Of a stretch of 64,000 nt of DNA, positions 9,501-18,720 are shown piece by piece (position 1 is the stretch's first letter; every line of letters starts with the position of its first letter). The stretch is from contig NZ_KB895454.1 in NCBI RefSeq assembly GCF_000374865.1, positions 430,343-494,342 of the forward strand, written 5' to 3'. The notes beneath the pieces are model-generated. The model made no database searches and was not told where the DNA came from. It saw only the letters and a program-made list of their open reading frames with translations. The translations under genes and the position numbers were made by a program. The stretch comes from Arthrobacter sp. 135MFCol5.1. GTDB taxonomy: Bacteria > Actinomycetota > Actinomycetes > Actinomycetales > Micrococcaceae.

Positions 9501-12500
9501 CTAGGCCTCCACTTTTTCCACCACGACGGCGGGTTCGTCCACGTCTGCCGGTTCGGCAGCCAGGTCAACGGTCAGGGTCTCGCCCTTGACCAGTTCGGCG
9601 TTCGCCAGCAGGGCGGCCACGACGTTCTGCGCGGCGGATACCGTGGTGCGGATCCGGTCGCTGACATTGAGTCCGGCATCCTTGCGGGCCTGCTGGATGG
9701 CGCGGACCATGTCGCGGGCCAGGCCTTCGGCCTCAAGTTCAGGGGTCACTTCGGTGTTCAGCACCACGAAGCCGCCACCGGGCAGCACGGCCACGGCCTT
9801 GGAGCCGCCGTCACCGCCATCGGAATCCGCCACGACGGTCTCCAGGGTGTATTCCTGGGGCTCAAGGCGCAACCCGCCCGCGGTGACCACACCGTCGTCG
9901 TCCACTGACCAATCGCCGGACTTGGCGCCCTTGATGGCAACCTGGACGTTCTTGCCCAGCCGCGGGCCGGCGGCGCGGGCGTTGACTACCAGCTTCTGCT
10001 GGATGCCAAATTCCTCCGGGGACGCGTTCTCCGCGTCGAGCAGGCGGACTGCGCGCAAGTTGAGTTCATCGGCGACGACGGCGGCGAAACCCTGCAGGGC
10101 GTCCGCTCCGGGTGCCACAACCGTCAACTCCTGCAGGGGCAGCCGGACGCGCAGGTTGGCTGCCTTGCGGAGCGAGGATCCTGTCGAGCAGATCTGCTGG
10201 ACCCGGTCCATGGCTTCGACGAGGGAGGGGTTTGCGGGGAAGAGGCCCGCGTCCGGCCAGTCGGCCAGGTGCACGGACCGGCCGCCGGTCAGGCCGCGCC
10301 AGATTTCCTCGGACACCAGCGGCAGCAGTGGCGCGGCGGCACGGGTGACGGTCTCGAGGGCCGTGTACAGGGCGTCGAAGGCGTCCTTGTCCTCATCAAA
10401 GAACCGCTGCCGGCTGCGGCGGACGTACCAGTTGGTGAGCATGTCCAGGTAGCTGCGCAGCGAGTCGCAGGCACCGGAGATGTCATAAGAGTCCAGCTGG
10501 GCCGTCATGTTCCGGACCAGGTCGCCGGTGTTGGCCAGCAGGTACTGGTCCAGGGTGTCCGCGTAGCCGTCGTAGCGCAGCGTGGCGTCGTAACCCCGGC
10601 CGCCGTCTGCGGCGTTGGTGTAGAGCGTGAAGAAGCTGTACACGTTCCAGAGCGGCAGGATGACCTGGCGGACGCCGTCGCGGATGCCTTGCTCGGTGAC
10701 GATCAGGTTGCCGCCGCGGAGGATGGGGCTGGACATCAGGAACCAGCGCATGGCGTCGGAGCCGTCGCGGTCCAGCACTTCGGAGACATCCGGGTAATTG
10801 CGCAGGCTCTTGGACATCTTCTGCCCGTCGGAGCCCAGCACGATGCCGTGGCTGATGACGTTCCGGAACGCCGGGCGGTCGAACAGCGCCGTGGAGAGGA
10901 TGTGCAGCATGTAGAACCAGCCGCGGGTCTGTCCGATGTACTCCACGATGAAGTCTGCCGGGTTGTGCGTGTTGAACCAGGCTTCGTTCTCGAACGGGTA
11001 GTGGACCTGGCCGTAGGGCATGGAGCCGGAGTCGAACCAGACGTCCAGGACGTCCTCGACCCGGCGCATCACGGACTGGCCCTCTTCCGGGGTGCGGGGA
11101 TCGTCCGGATTGGGCCGGGTGAGCTCGTCGATGAACGGGCGGTGGAGGTCCACCTGGCCGTCCTTGTTCAGGGGCAGGCGGCCGAAGTCCGCTTCGAGTT
11201 CGGCGAGGGAACCGTAGACGTCGGTGCGCGGGTAGTCGGGATCCGTGGACTGCCACACCGGGATGGGGCTGCCCCAGTAGCGGTTGCGGCTGATGGACCA
11301 GTCACGGGCGTTGTCCAGCCACTTGCCGAACTGGCCGTCCTTGACGTTGCCGGGGATCCAGTTGATCTCCTGGTTCAGTTCGGACATCCGGTCCTTGAAC
11401 TTGGTGACCTCGACGTACCAGGAGGACACGGCCCGGTAGATCAGCGGGTTACGGCAGCGCCAGCAGTGCGGGTAGCTGTGCTCGTAGCTCGCCTGGCGGA
11501 CCAGCCGGCCCTGGGCGCGGAGCACCTGGGTGATGGGCTTGTTGGCCTCGAAGACCTGCAGTCCGGCAATGTCGTGGAGGTCGCCGTGCTTGAACAGGGG
11601 CAGGAACTTTGCGCCCTCGTCAACGGAGAGCACCACCGGGATGCCGGCTTCCTCGCAGACCTTCTGGTCGTCCTCGCCGTAGGCCGGAGCCTGGTGCACG
11701 ATGCCGGTACCGTCCGTGGTGGTGACGTAGTCGGCCACCAGGAAGCGCCAGGCGTTCTCCATGCCGTACTTTTCGTTGTCGGCGAAGTCGTCCCAGAGCC
11801 GCCGGTACTCCAGGCCTTCCAGTTCGGCACCGGTGTGGGTGGAAACGACCGCCGCTTCGGCGTCCTCGAAGCTGCCGTATCCGAGGTCCTTGGCGTAGTT
11901 GCCCAGCAGGTCTGCCGCCAGCAGGAAGCTGCCCGTCACCGGGGCCTCGGCCGAGGCAGCCTTGACGCCGTTGGGTCCGGCGGGGAGCACCGCGTAGGTG
12001 ATGGCGGGGCCGACGGCGAGCGCGGCGTTGGTGGGCAGCGTCCAGGGCGTGGTGGTCCAGGCGAGGGCCTGGACGCCGTCGAGCTGCTTGGACAGCGCGG
12101 AGTCGCCGGCCAGGATGGGGAACGTGACGGTGACCGTCTGGTCCTGGCGGTTCTTGTAGACGTCGTCGTCCATGCGCAGCTCGTGGTTGGACAGTGGGGT
12201 CTCGTCCTTCCAGCAGTACGGCAGGACGCGGTAGCCGTTGTAGGTCAGGCCCTTGTCGTGCAGCTGCTTGAAGGCCCAGAGCACCGACTCCATGTACTCG
12301 ACGTTCAGGGTCTTGTAGTCGTTGTCGAAGTCCACCCAGCGTGCCTGGCGGGTGACGTAGCTGCGCCATTCGTCGGCGTACTTCATGACGGATGCCCGGC
12401 AGGCGTCGTTGAACTTGTCGATGCCCATGGCTTCGATCTGGGTCTTGTCCGTCATGCCCAGCTGCTTCATGGCTTCGAGCTCGGCGGGCAGTCCGTGCGT

Positions 12501-12836
12501 GTCCCAGCCGAAGCGGCGCTCGACGCGGCGCCCGCGCTGGGTCTGGTAGCGGCCCACGAGGTCCTTGGCGTAACCGGTGAGGAGGTGGCCGTAGTGCGGC
12601 AGGCCGTTGGCGAACGGCGGGCCGTCGTAGAACACGAATTCATTGCTGCCCGGCTCGCCGCCGGGGGTATCCGCGCTGCGCTGGTCGATGCTGGCCTGGA
12701 ACGTTCCGTCCTGGTCCCAGTACTTCAGGATGCGCTCTTCGATCTCCGGAAACTTCACGGAGGCGGAAACGCCGGCATTGCCGCTGGCTGGGGTGCTGGA
12801 GGCTGAGGCCTTGGGGTAAAACGTCATGTTCGACAT
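9501..12836 (-). CDS. ileS: isoleucyl-tRNA synthetase
   Basis: Class I aminoacyl-tRNA synthetase charging tRNA-Ile. 1111 residues, the long eukaryote-like form found in many actinobacteria. Class I signature HYGH at residues 81-84 within [14 protein letters not shown], editing domain in the middle ([11 protein letters not shown]), KMSKS at 673-677, tRNA-binding C-terminus. ATG 12836 has little Shine-Dalgarno (CAGG directly before it). An in-frame ATG at 12827 is possible. A T-box leader with an isoleucine specifier precedes it, so expression is expected to respond to uncharged tRNA-Ile. First gene of the ileS-folC-DUF4233-ndk run. Confidence 0.98.
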   Translation of the reverse strand: MSNMTFYPKASASSTPASGNAGVSASVKFPEIEERILKYWDQDGTFQASIDQRSADTPGGEPGSNEFVFYDGPPFANGLPHYGHLLTGYAKDLVGRYQTQRGRRVERRFGWDTHGLPAELEAMKQLGMTDKTQIEAMGIDKFNDACRASVMKYADEWRSYVTRQARWVDFDNDYKTLNVEYMESVLWAFKQLHDKGLTYNGYRVLPYCWKDETPLSNHELRMDDDVYKNRQDQTVTVTFPILAGDSALSKQLDGVQALAWTTTPWTLPTNAALAVGPAITYAVLPAGPNGVKAASAEAPVTGSFLLAADLLGNYAKDLGYGSFEDAEAAVVSTHTGAELEGLEYRRLWDDFADNEKYGMENAWRFLVADYVTTTDGTGIVHQAPAYGEDDQKVCEEAGIPVVLSVDEGAKFLPLFKHGDLHDIAGLQVFEANKPITQVLRAQGRLVRQASYEHSYPHCWRCRNPLIYRAVSSWYVEVTKFKDRMSELNQEINWIPGNVKDGQFGKWLDNARDWSISRNRYWGSPIPVWQSTDPDYPRTDVYGSLAELEADFGRLPLNKDGQVDLHRPFIDELTRPNPDDPRTPEEGQSVMRRVEDVLDVWFDSGSMPYGQVHYPFENEAWFNTHNPADFIVEYIGQTRGWFYMLHILSTALFDRPAFRNVISHGIVLGSDGQKMSKSLRNYPDVSEVLDRDGSDAMRWFLMSSPILRGGNLIVTEQGIRDGVRQVILPLWNVYSFFTLYTNAADGGRGYDATLRYDGYADTLDQYLLANTGDLVRNMTAQLDSYDISGACDSLRSYLDMLTNWYVRRSRQRFFDEDKDAFDALYTALETVTRAAAPLLPLVSEEIWRGLTGGRSVHLADWPDAGLFPANPSLVEAMDRVQQICSTGSSLRKAANLRVRLPLQELTVVAPGADALQGFAAVVADELNLRAVRLLDAENASPEEFGIQQKLVVNARAAGPRLGKNVQVAIKGAKSGDWSVDDDGVVTAGGLRLEPQEYTLETVVADSDGGDGGSKAVAVLPGGGFVVLNTEVTPELEAEGLARDMVRAIQQARKDAGLNVSDRIRTTVSAAQNVVAALLANAELVKGETLTVDLAAEPADVDEPAVVVEKVEA

Positions 12837-12840
12837 CCTG

Positions 12841-13105
12841 GGTTGGGCGCGGTGAACTTCCGGCGCGGGCCGGCTGTTCCGTTCAGGATGCGAGGACGGC
12901 GTCCGTGCCGTCCTGGGACTGCACGCTCACCGCGGTACCACCTCACTTACCGGCACTGCGTGTCCCTCGCGGAACGGGCGCCGCACCGGCCTCTCGTTGA
13001 CTGCTGTGACGGGCTTACCCGTCCGGTTCTACTGGCGCGGCCGCCGTTGACGGGCGGCAGCGTGTTCTTCCGGAAGCTCACCGGTGATTGCCGGGTCATA
13101 GCCAC
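12841..13105 (-). promoter_or_regulatory. T-box leader of ileS (actinobacterial type)
   Basis: The minus strand has the T-box core GTGAGGTGGTACCGCG (12926-12946 region), whose bulge pairs with the NCCA end of uncharged tRNA. Upstream, a short stem I contains ATC (complement of 13086-13088) flanked by CCGG repeats, the expected isoleucine specifier. After the core comes a perfect 8-bp hairpin (AGGACGGC/GCCGTCCT, 12893-12914) with no U-tract. That fits the translational, ribosome-site-sequestering class known for actinobacterial ileS rather than the attenuating Bacillus type. The remaining bases to 13286 hold only the promoter zone. Confidence 0.88.
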
Positions 13106-13286
13106 TGGCCAGTCTACTATTTCCGCCGCGTCCAGTGCCATTCCGAAGGCCGGGGTGGCGGCACGGTGCCATCGGCTGCATCCGGTTGCCGCTGGTGGGT
13201 GATTTGGCCGGCATCGCAGGATCGGCCAGCCCACCTCCATGTCCAACACGATCACACCCGGGGCATGGGGTGCCTAGACTCGCCCC
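13106..13286. other. intergenic DNA between the ileS leader and the EEP gene
   Basis: No gene seen. It should contain the ileS promoter on the minus strand; TAGACT at about 13108-13113 is the only reasonable -10 candidate, with a poor -35. On the plus strand it contains the -10 box of the EEP-domain gene at 13275-13280. Confidence 0.4.
13275..13280 (+). promoter_or_regulatory. -10 box of a leaderless gene (EEP membrane protein)
   Basis: TAGACT, then 6 bases (CGCCCC), then the ATG. TCACAC 17 bases further upstream is a weak -35. No Shine-Dalgarno sequence. Confidence 0.65.
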
Positions 13287-14291
13287 ATGACAGCATCGAA
13301 AGGTTCTTCCCCCGGCGCGCGGGCGGCTGCGGTGTGCAGGTGGCTGTTTCTTCCCGCGGTCCTGCCTGTGGCGGCGGGAACAGCCCTCCGTGCAATACCA
13401 GCCGATTGGCCGGTGCTTGGGGTGCAACTGGTGGCCTTCACTCCGTGGCTCGCAGTCCCGGGCGCCGCAGCACTTGCCTTGGCTTTCGCGGGGCGGCGCC
13501 GCTGGCAGCAGGCTGTGGCAGCCATCCTGCTGGGGGTCCAGGTTTTGTGGCTTGTTCCACTGGACATCAGGGAGCCTGCGGTCGAGGCCGCAGCGCCGGT
13601 CACGCTGGTAGCCATGACCATTAACGCAGAACTGGGCGGTGCGGACGCACCCAGCATCGTGGGGATGGTCCGTGACCGGCGCGTGGACCTGTTGGCCGTG
13701 GAGGAGTACACGCCCGCGCTGGCACGGAGGCTGACGGCGGCCGGCTTGGACCAGCTGCTCCCCCACCGCGTTGCCCACGCCAGGGAGGGCGCAGGCGGCG
13801 CCGCCATCTATTCCACCTACAAGCTCAAAGAGTCCGGAGTGCTGCCCGGCACCCAATTCACCATGCCCGTGGCCAGCCTCGAACTGGCCGATGACAGCGG
13901 GACGGCCCTGCGGGTGGTGGCCGTTCACACCTTGGCGCCCGTAGGCGCGGCCGTCAGGCAATGGCGCAGCGACCTCTCGGCCGTGGGGAGGGTGGACACC
14001 GGCTCCGGACCGCTGCTGCTGGCCGGCGACTTCAACGCCACCTGCGACCATCACGAATTCCGGTCGCTGCTGGCAGGAACCGGCCGGACCCGAAGCCTCG
14101 TGGACGTGGCCGCCTCGCTGGGAACGAGGCTCGTGCCCACCTGGCCGATGCGCGACTACCGGCTGCCCGGGATCACGTTGGACCATGTGGTGACCAGCCC
14201 GGACATCAGGGCCACGAACTATTCAGTCCAGCCGGTTCCGGGCACCGACCATGCGGCGGTGGTTGCCACCCTGCACGTCGGGGGCTCCTAG
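13287..14291 (+). CDS. endonuclease/exonuclease/phosphatase-family protein with N-terminal membrane helices
   Basis: 334 residues. Three hydrophobic segments occupy about residues 15-95, followed by an EEP-fold domain facing the outside. Metal and catalytic motifs are visible: AVEEYTP, GDFNAT (247-252), DHVVTS (Asp299) and the final GTDHAAV (His322). Members of this fold cleave phosphodiester bonds in nucleic acids, phospholipids or phosphoinositides, and the substrate here is unknown. The start codon sits 6 bases after a -10 box, so the mRNA is probably leaderless. Its stop overlaps the stop of the convergent dehydrogenase gene. Confidence 0.85.
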   Translation: MTASKGSSPGARAAAVCRWLFLPAVLPVAAGTALRAIPADWPVLGVQLVAFTPWLAVPGAAALALAFAGRRRWQQAVAAILLGVQVLWLVPLDIREPAVEAAAPVTLVAMTINAELGGADAPSIVGMVRDRRVDLLAVEEYTPALARRLTAAGLDQLLPHRVAHAREGAGGAAIYSTYKLKESGVLPGTQFTMPVASLELADDSGTALRVVAVHTLAPVGAAVRQWRSDLSAVGRVDTGSGPLLLAGDFNATCDHHEFRSLLAGTGRTRSLVDVAASLGTRLVPTWPMRDYRLPGITLDHVVTSPDIRATNYSVQPVPGTDHAAVVATLHVGGS

Positions 14292-15046
14292 CCCTTCCTG
14301 ATCAATTTGTGTGTCGCGGCCTGCGCCACAGGCCGGACAACGATTTGGTCCAGGTTGACATGGTGCGGGGCGGAGACGGCGTATCGGACCACGTCCGCGA
14401 CGTCCGCCGCGGTCAGCGGCTTTTCCACCCCCTGGTAGACCTTCCCGGCGGCCTGCGCATCGCCCAGCCGATTAAGCGCGAATTCCTCGGTCTGCACCAG
14501 GCCCGGCGCCACCTCAATGACGCGCAGGTTGTGCTCCGCTTCCTCCAGGCGGAGGGCATTGGTCATGGCGTGCTGGCCGAACTTGGCCGCGTTGTAGCCG
14601 CCGCCGCCCTCATAGGCGTCCAGTCCCGCCGTCGACGTCAGGTTGAGCACGGTGCCCCGGCCGGTGGCGCGGAGCATCGGCAGGAAAGCGCGGGTCAGCT
14701 TCATGGTTCCCAGGACGTTGACCCGGAACATCCACTCCCAGTCCTCCGTGCTGGCATCTCCTACCCTGTCGGCGCCGCGGGCGCCGCCGGCGATGTTGAT
14801 GAGCGTATCGATGCCGCCCGCATCGGTGACCCGGGCAAGAAGCCGGGACACGTCGTCGTCCTCTGCGATATCGGCCGGGATGGCCATGGCGCCTGTCTCA
14901 CCCGCCAGGGTGGCGAGGCGGTCTGCCCGGCGCGCGACGGCGAAGACTGTCCAGCCTTCTGCGCGCAGGGCACGGACGGATGCTTCCCCGATTCCGCTGC
15001 TCGCTCCGGTCACCAATGCTGCCTTTTTCTGCAAGTCCTCAGTCAT
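14288..15046 (-). CDS. short-chain dehydrogenase/reductase
   Basis: NAD(P)-dependent Rossmann oxidoreductase of 252 residues. Cofactor motif TGASSGIG at 13-20, NIAG in place of the usual NNAG, and the active-site Tyr151-X3-Lys155 (GYNAAKFG) after TSTAG. The ARRADR segment after the second strand suggests NADP(H). Closest in feel to the YdfG-type 3-hydroxy acid or serine dehydrogenases. Substrate not deducible. ATG 15046 is preceded by TAGGGT with a 6-base gap and no ribosome binding site. Divergent from valS by 74 bases, convergent with the EEP gene through a shared CTAG. Confidence 0.88.
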   Translation of the reverse strand: MTEDLQKKAALVTGASSGIGEASVRALRAEGWTVFAVARRADRLATLAGETGAMAIPADIAEDDDVSRLLARVTDAGGIDTLINIAGGARGADRVGDASTEDWEWMFRVNVLGTMKLTRAFLPMLRATGRGTVLNLTSTAGLDAYEGGGGYNAAKFGQHAMTNALRLEEAEHNLRVIEVAPGLVQTEEFALNRLGDAQAAGKVYQGVEKPLTAADVADVVRYAVSAPHHVNLDQIVVRPVAQAATHKLIRKG

Positions 15047-15052
15047 GGCACC

Positions 15053-15058
15053 ACCCTA
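15053..15058 (-). promoter_or_regulatory. -10 box of a leaderless gene (SDR)
   Basis: TAGGGT, then GGTGCC (6 bases), then ATG. No convincing -35. Confidence 0.55.
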
Positions 15059-15108
15059 ACGGGACCGGGCGGCCCGGCGTTGGTTGGGTGGGATTGAAGC
15101 GGGCATGA

Positions 15109-15114
15109 AAGAAT
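15109..15114 (+). promoter_or_regulatory. possible -10 box of valS
   Basis: AAGAAT, 6 bases before the valS ATG. It keeps only the A at position 2 and T at position 6 of the TANNNT pattern, so this is weaker than the other leaderless candidates. Confidence 0.35.
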
Positions 15115-15120
15115 TGCCCA

Positions 15121-17742
15121 ATGGCTGAAGACACGCAGGGTACAGACACGCCCACCACCGCCCCCATCAACGTTCCGGACAAGCCGGCCCTCGAAGGCCT
15201 GGAAGCCACGCTCACCCAGCGCTGGCTGTCCGAAGGAACCTACAAGTTCAACCCCGACACCACCCGGGAGCAGGTCTACTCGATCGATACTCCCCCGCCC
15301 ACCGCGTCGGGTTCCCTGCATGTGGGGCACATGTTCTCCTTCACCCAGACGGACGTCCAGGCGCGCTACATGCGCATGACGGGCAAGAACGTCTTCTACC
15401 CCATGGGCTGGGACGATAACGGCCTGCCCACCGAGCGGCGCGTGCAGAACTACTACGGCGTGCGGTGCGACCCCGCTGTTCCGTACAACGCCGACTACCG
15501 GCCACCGGCCCAGCCAGCCAAGAACCAGCGCGATTTCGACGTCGTGTCCCGGCAGAACTTCATCGAACTCTGCGAGGAACTGGCTGTTGAGGACGAGAAG
15601 GTCTTCGAGAACCTGTTCCAGACCCTGGGCCTGTCCGTCGACTGGGACCTGACGTACCGCACCATCGATGACACCTCCCGTGCCGTGTCACAGCGCGCTT
15701 TCCTGGCCAACCTGGCCGCCGGCGACGCCTACATGGCCGAGGCCCCGACCCTGTGGGACGTGACGTTCCGCACGGCGGTGGCGCAGGCAGAGCTGGAGGA
15801 CCGCGAGGTTCCCGGCGCGTACTACCGCTACCCCTTTTTCACCGAAGACGGCGAAAAGATCTTCATCGAGACCACACGTCCGGAATTGCTGGCCGCGTGC
15901 GCCGCGCTGGTGGCAAACCCCGACGACGAGCGGTACCAGCCGCTGTTCGGCAAGACCGTGACGTCGCCGCTGTTCGGCGTCGAACTGGAGGTCAAGGCCC
16001 ACCCGCTGGCAAAGGCGGACAAGGGCTCGGGTATCGCCATGGTCTGTACCTTCGGCGACCTTACCGACGTCACCTGGTGGCGCGAACTGCAGTTGCCCAC
16101 GCGCGCCATCATGGGCCGTGACGGCCGCATCATCGGCGAAACCCCCGAGTGGATCACCAGCGAGTCCGGCAAGGAGGCGTACGCGGCCATTGCCGGCAAG
16201 ACGGCGTTCTCCGCGAAGGAGGCCGTGGTGGAACTGCTCAAGGAAGCCGGCCTGCTGGACGGTGAGCCGAAGAAGATCACCCACCCGGTGAACTTCTTCG
16301 AGAAGGGCGACAGGCCGCTCGAGGTTGTGACCTCACGCCAGTGGTACATCCGCAACGGCGGCCGCGACGAGGACCGCCGCGAACGCCTGATCGGCCGCGG
16401 CAAGGAGATCGACTTCCACCCCTCGTTCATGCGGTCCCGCTACGAGAACTGGATCGCCGGGTTGAACGGCGACTGGCTGGTCTCCCGGCAGCGGTTCTTC
16501 GGCGTGCCCATTCCGGTTTGGTACCCGCTGGACGGGCAGGGCAACCCGGATTACGACCACCCCATCCTCCCCTCGGACGACATGCTCCCCGTGGATCCGG
16601 CAGCGGACGCCGCGCCCGGCTTCGACGAGACGCAGCGCGACCAGGCAAACGGCTTTACCGGAGATGCCGACGTCCTGGACACCTGGGCCACGTCATCCCT
16701 GACCCCGCAGATCGTGGGCGGCTGGAGCCGCAACGAGGACCTCTTCGCGAAGGTGTACCCGTTCGACCTCCGCCCCCAGGGCCATGACATCATCCGCACC
16801 TGGCTGTTTTCCTCTGTGGTCCGCGCCGACGCCCTCCAGGAGAGTGCGCCCTGGAAGCACGCGGCCATCTCCGGCTGGATCCTGGACCCGGACCGCAAGA
16901 AGATGTCCAAGTCCAAGGGCAACGTCGTTGTCCCCACGGATGTGCTGAATGAGTACGGCTCGGATGCGGTCCGTTACTGGGCCGCCTCTGCGCGCCTCGG
17001 GGCCGATACCGCCTATGAGATTGCGCAGATGAAGATCGGCCGGCGCCTGGCCATCAAACTGCTCAACGCCTCCAAGTTCGTGCTGAACCTGGGCGCCACC
17101 GAAAACTCTGTCCTCTCTGACGATCTTTCGGTGTTGACCAACCCCTTGGACCGCGCACTGCTGGCGCAACTTGCCGACGTCGTTGCCCAGTCCACCAAGG
17201 CGTTTGAGAACTACGACTATGCCCGGGCCCTGCAACTCACGGAATCGTTCTTCTGGCAGTTCACGGACGATTACGTGGAACTGATCAAGGACCGCGCCTA
17301 CGGTGCCGCCGGCGAATCAGAGCAGGCGTCGGTGCTGGCCGCTTTGGCAACCACCCTGGACGCCCTGCTGCGGCTCTTTGCCCCCTTCCTCCCGTTCGCC
17401 ACGGAGGAAGTCTGGAGTTGGTGGCGCAGCGGCTCAGTCCACCGCGCAGCATGGCCGTCGGCGCTGGAGATTCCCGGCGGTGACACCACCATGCTGGCCA
17501 CGGTGGGGATTGCCCTCAGCGGAGTCCGCAAGGCCAAATCCGAGGCGAAGGTCAAGCAGCGGACCGAGGTGCTGTCTGCCACGATCACCGCAACTGAGGC
17601 CCTGACGGCACAGCTGCGGGCCGGGCTGGCGGATTTGAAGGCGGCATCAAACGCCCGCGAAATTACCCTGGTGGTGGGTGACGGGGATCTTGCGGTCACC
17701 GACGTTGCCCTCGCCGCGAGCGACGAGCCCGCCAAGGCCTGA
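15121..17742 (+). CDS. valS: valyl-tRNA synthetase
   Basis: Class I synthetase charging tRNA-Val. 873 residues, somewhat shorter than E. coli ValS (951). HIGH-type motif HVGH at 67-70 in PTASGSLHVGH, editing-domain block FIETTRPEL, KMSKS at 594-598 in DRKKMSKSKGN, and a C-terminal anticodon domain. The features GWDDNGLPTERRVQ and WDLTYRTID fit ValS rather than IleS or LeuS. The ATG is preceded by only weak purines (GAAAGAA), and a -10-like AAGAAT lies exactly 6 bases upstream, so a leaderless start is possible. It ends before an imperfect stem-loop terminator. Confidence 0.96.
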   Translation: MAEDTQGTDTPTTAPINVPDKPALEGLEATLTQRWLSEGTYKFNPDTTREQVYSIDTPPPTASGSLHVGHMFSFTQTDVQARYMRMTGKNVFYPMGWDDNGLPTERRVQNYYGVRCDPAVPYNADYRPPAQPAKNQRDFDVVSRQNFIELCEELAVEDEKVFENLFQTLGLSVDWDLTYRTIDDTSRAVSQRAFLANLAAGDAYMAEAPTLWDVTFRTAVAQAELEDREVPGAYYRYPFFTEDGEKIFIETTRPELLAACAALVANPDDERYQPLFGKTVTSPLFGVELEVKAHPLAKADKGSGIAMVCTFGDLTDVTWWRELQLPTRAIMGRDGRIIGETPEWITSESGKEAYAAIAGKTAFSAKEAVVELLKEAGLLDGEPKKITHPVNFFEKGDRPLEVVTSRQWYIRNGGRDEDRRERLIGRGKEIDFHPSFMRSRYENWIAGLNGDWLVSRQRFFGVPIPVWYPLDGQGNPDYDHPILPSDDMLPVDPAADAAPGFDETQRDQANGFTGDADVLDTWATSSLTPQIVGGWSRNEDLFAKVYPFDLRPQGHDIIRTWLFSSVVRADALQESAPWKHAAISGWILDPDRKKMSKSKGNVVVPTDVLNEYGSDAVRYWAASARLGADTAYEIAQMKIGRRLAIKLLNASKFVLNLGATENSVLSDDLSVLTNPLDRALLAQLADVVAQSTKAFENYDYARALQLTESFFWQFTDDYVELIKDRAYGAAGESEQASVLAALATTLDALLRLFAPFLPFATEEVWSWWRSGSVHRAAWPSALEIPGGDTTMLATVGIALSGVRKAKSEAKVKQRTEVLSATITATEALTAQLRAGLADLKAASNAREITLVVGDGDLAVTDVALAASDEPAKA

Positions 17743-17783
17743 CACCCGGTCCCGTCAGGCCGCCCTGGTTCCAGGGCAAAGGG

Positions 17784-17819
17784 GAAGCCCCATCAGCGTT
17801 TTGCCGTTGGTGGGGCTTC
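17784..17819 (+). terminator. intrinsic terminator of valS
   Basis: 15-bp stem with two wobble positions (GAAGCCCCATCAGCG with its partner) and a 6-base loop, followed by GACTTTTC. It lies about 40 bases past the valS stop. Confidence 0.75.
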
Positions 17820-18024
17820 GACTTTTCGGCCATCTGGTGACGTTTGTCCGATGGTCTGGCAGGATCCGCTGAGTTTCCAGGTCTTACTGCTCCGTCACTG
17901 GCAGCTTGCATTCGACTTTGCCGATGGCTGCGTCGAAATTGCATATCACTGAATCTTTGGTTCCTGCGTCCCGCTTCTTTCGAAGTGGGTAAGAACCATT
18001 GTTCTCCCGTGCCGGGCCACGTGC
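17820..18024. other. intergenic DNA with no recognisable feature
   Basis: About 200 bases between the valS terminator and the next hairpin, of lower GC than the neighbourhood. No tRNA fold, riboswitch motif or credible reading frame found; short open frames here run into the flanking hairpins. Confidence 0.4.
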
Positions 18025-18070
18025 AAGGGCCCCGGGGGAACTACTGTCATGTAGTTCCCCCGGGGCCCTT
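18025..18070. terminator. terminator hairpin downstream of the Rv2466c-like gene
   Basis: Perfect 20-bp stem (AAGGGCCCCGGGGGAACTAC and its complement) around a TGTCAT loop, 21 bases past the minus-strand stop codon. Flanking T-runs are short (CTT). It may stop transcription from both sides. Confidence 0.8.
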
Positions 18071-18091
18071 GGCCTGCAATCGAACCGGGTT

Positions 18092-18706
18092 CTAGTCGAA
18101 CTCGGGGCTCTCAGTGCGGCTGCGCTTCAGCTCGAAGAAGTGAGGATAGCCGGCGATCGCGGTGGTCGCATCCCACAGCTGCCCGGCAACCTCGCCGCGC
18201 GGAATGCGGGTCAGGACGGGGCCGAAATAGGCTGTTCCGTTGAAGGCCACCACCGGCGTCCCAACGTCCTGGCCCACCAGGGAGATACCTTCCTCGTGGC
18301 TGGCCCGGAGCTCAGCGTCAAAAGCGTCAGTGGCCGCGGCCTCGGCGAGGGACTCTGGGAGGCCGCATTCGGCGAGGGCCTTGGCAATGACCTCCGACCG
18401 GTCCTTCTCCCCACGCTCGTGGATCAGGGTTCCCATGGCGTCGTACAGCGGCTTGATGACCTGCGGGCCGTGCCCTTCGCGGGCCGCGATGATCACGCGG
18501 ACCATACCCCAGGCGTTGTCCATGGATTCCCGGTAGGCCGGCTCAAGATCGCGGCCCTCGTTCAGGACGGCCAGGCTCATGACGTGCCATTCGGTCTCGA
18601 TGTCACGGACGGCCTCCACCTCGCCAATCCAGCGGGACGTAATCCACGCGAACGGGCACAGGGGGTCGAACCAGAAATCGGCTTTGTTCTTGGCGGGTGC
18701 AGTCAC
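18092..18706 (-). CDS. DsbA-fold oxidoreductase of the mycothiol-dependent Rv2466c type, second active-site Cys replaced
   Basis: 204 residues. The whole length follows M. tuberculosis Rv2466c, a mycothiol-dependent nitroreductase of thioredoxin fold: ADFWFDPLCP, SRWI, EVEAVRDIE, HVMSLAVLNE, DVGTPVV, FGPVL, IPRGE, and the C-terminal YPHFFELKR. Rv2466c has an active-site CPWC; here it reads C-P-F-A (Cys17, Ala20), so only the nucleophilic cysteine is kept and a monothiol mechanism would be needed. Start GTG 18706 with GAGAGGA upstream. It lies 14 bases after the clpX stop and is probably cotranscribed with clpX, which links it to protein-stress expression. Confidence 0.85.
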   Translation of the reverse strand: MTAPAKNKADFWFDPLCPFAWITSRWIGEVEAVRDIETEWHVMSLAVLNEGRDLEPAYRESMDNAWGMVRVIIAAREGHGPQVIKPLYDAMGTLIHERGEKDRSEVIAKALAECGLPESLAEAAATDAFDAELRASHEEGISLVGQDVGTPVVAFNGTAYFGPVLTRIPRGEVAGQLWDATTAIAGYPHFFELKRSRTESPEFD

Positions 18707-18720
18707 GAAAATCCTCTCGG

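Noticed and set aside
10269..12806. 845-codon open frame on the plus strand
   Set aside because: Antisense to ileS; composition (Val/Gly/Asp/His rich) is that of a reverse-complement frame and no domain is visible.
17844..18095. 83-codon plus-strand frame after valS
   Set aside because: It passes through a 20-bp terminator hairpin, has no ribosome site and no protein-like pattern.
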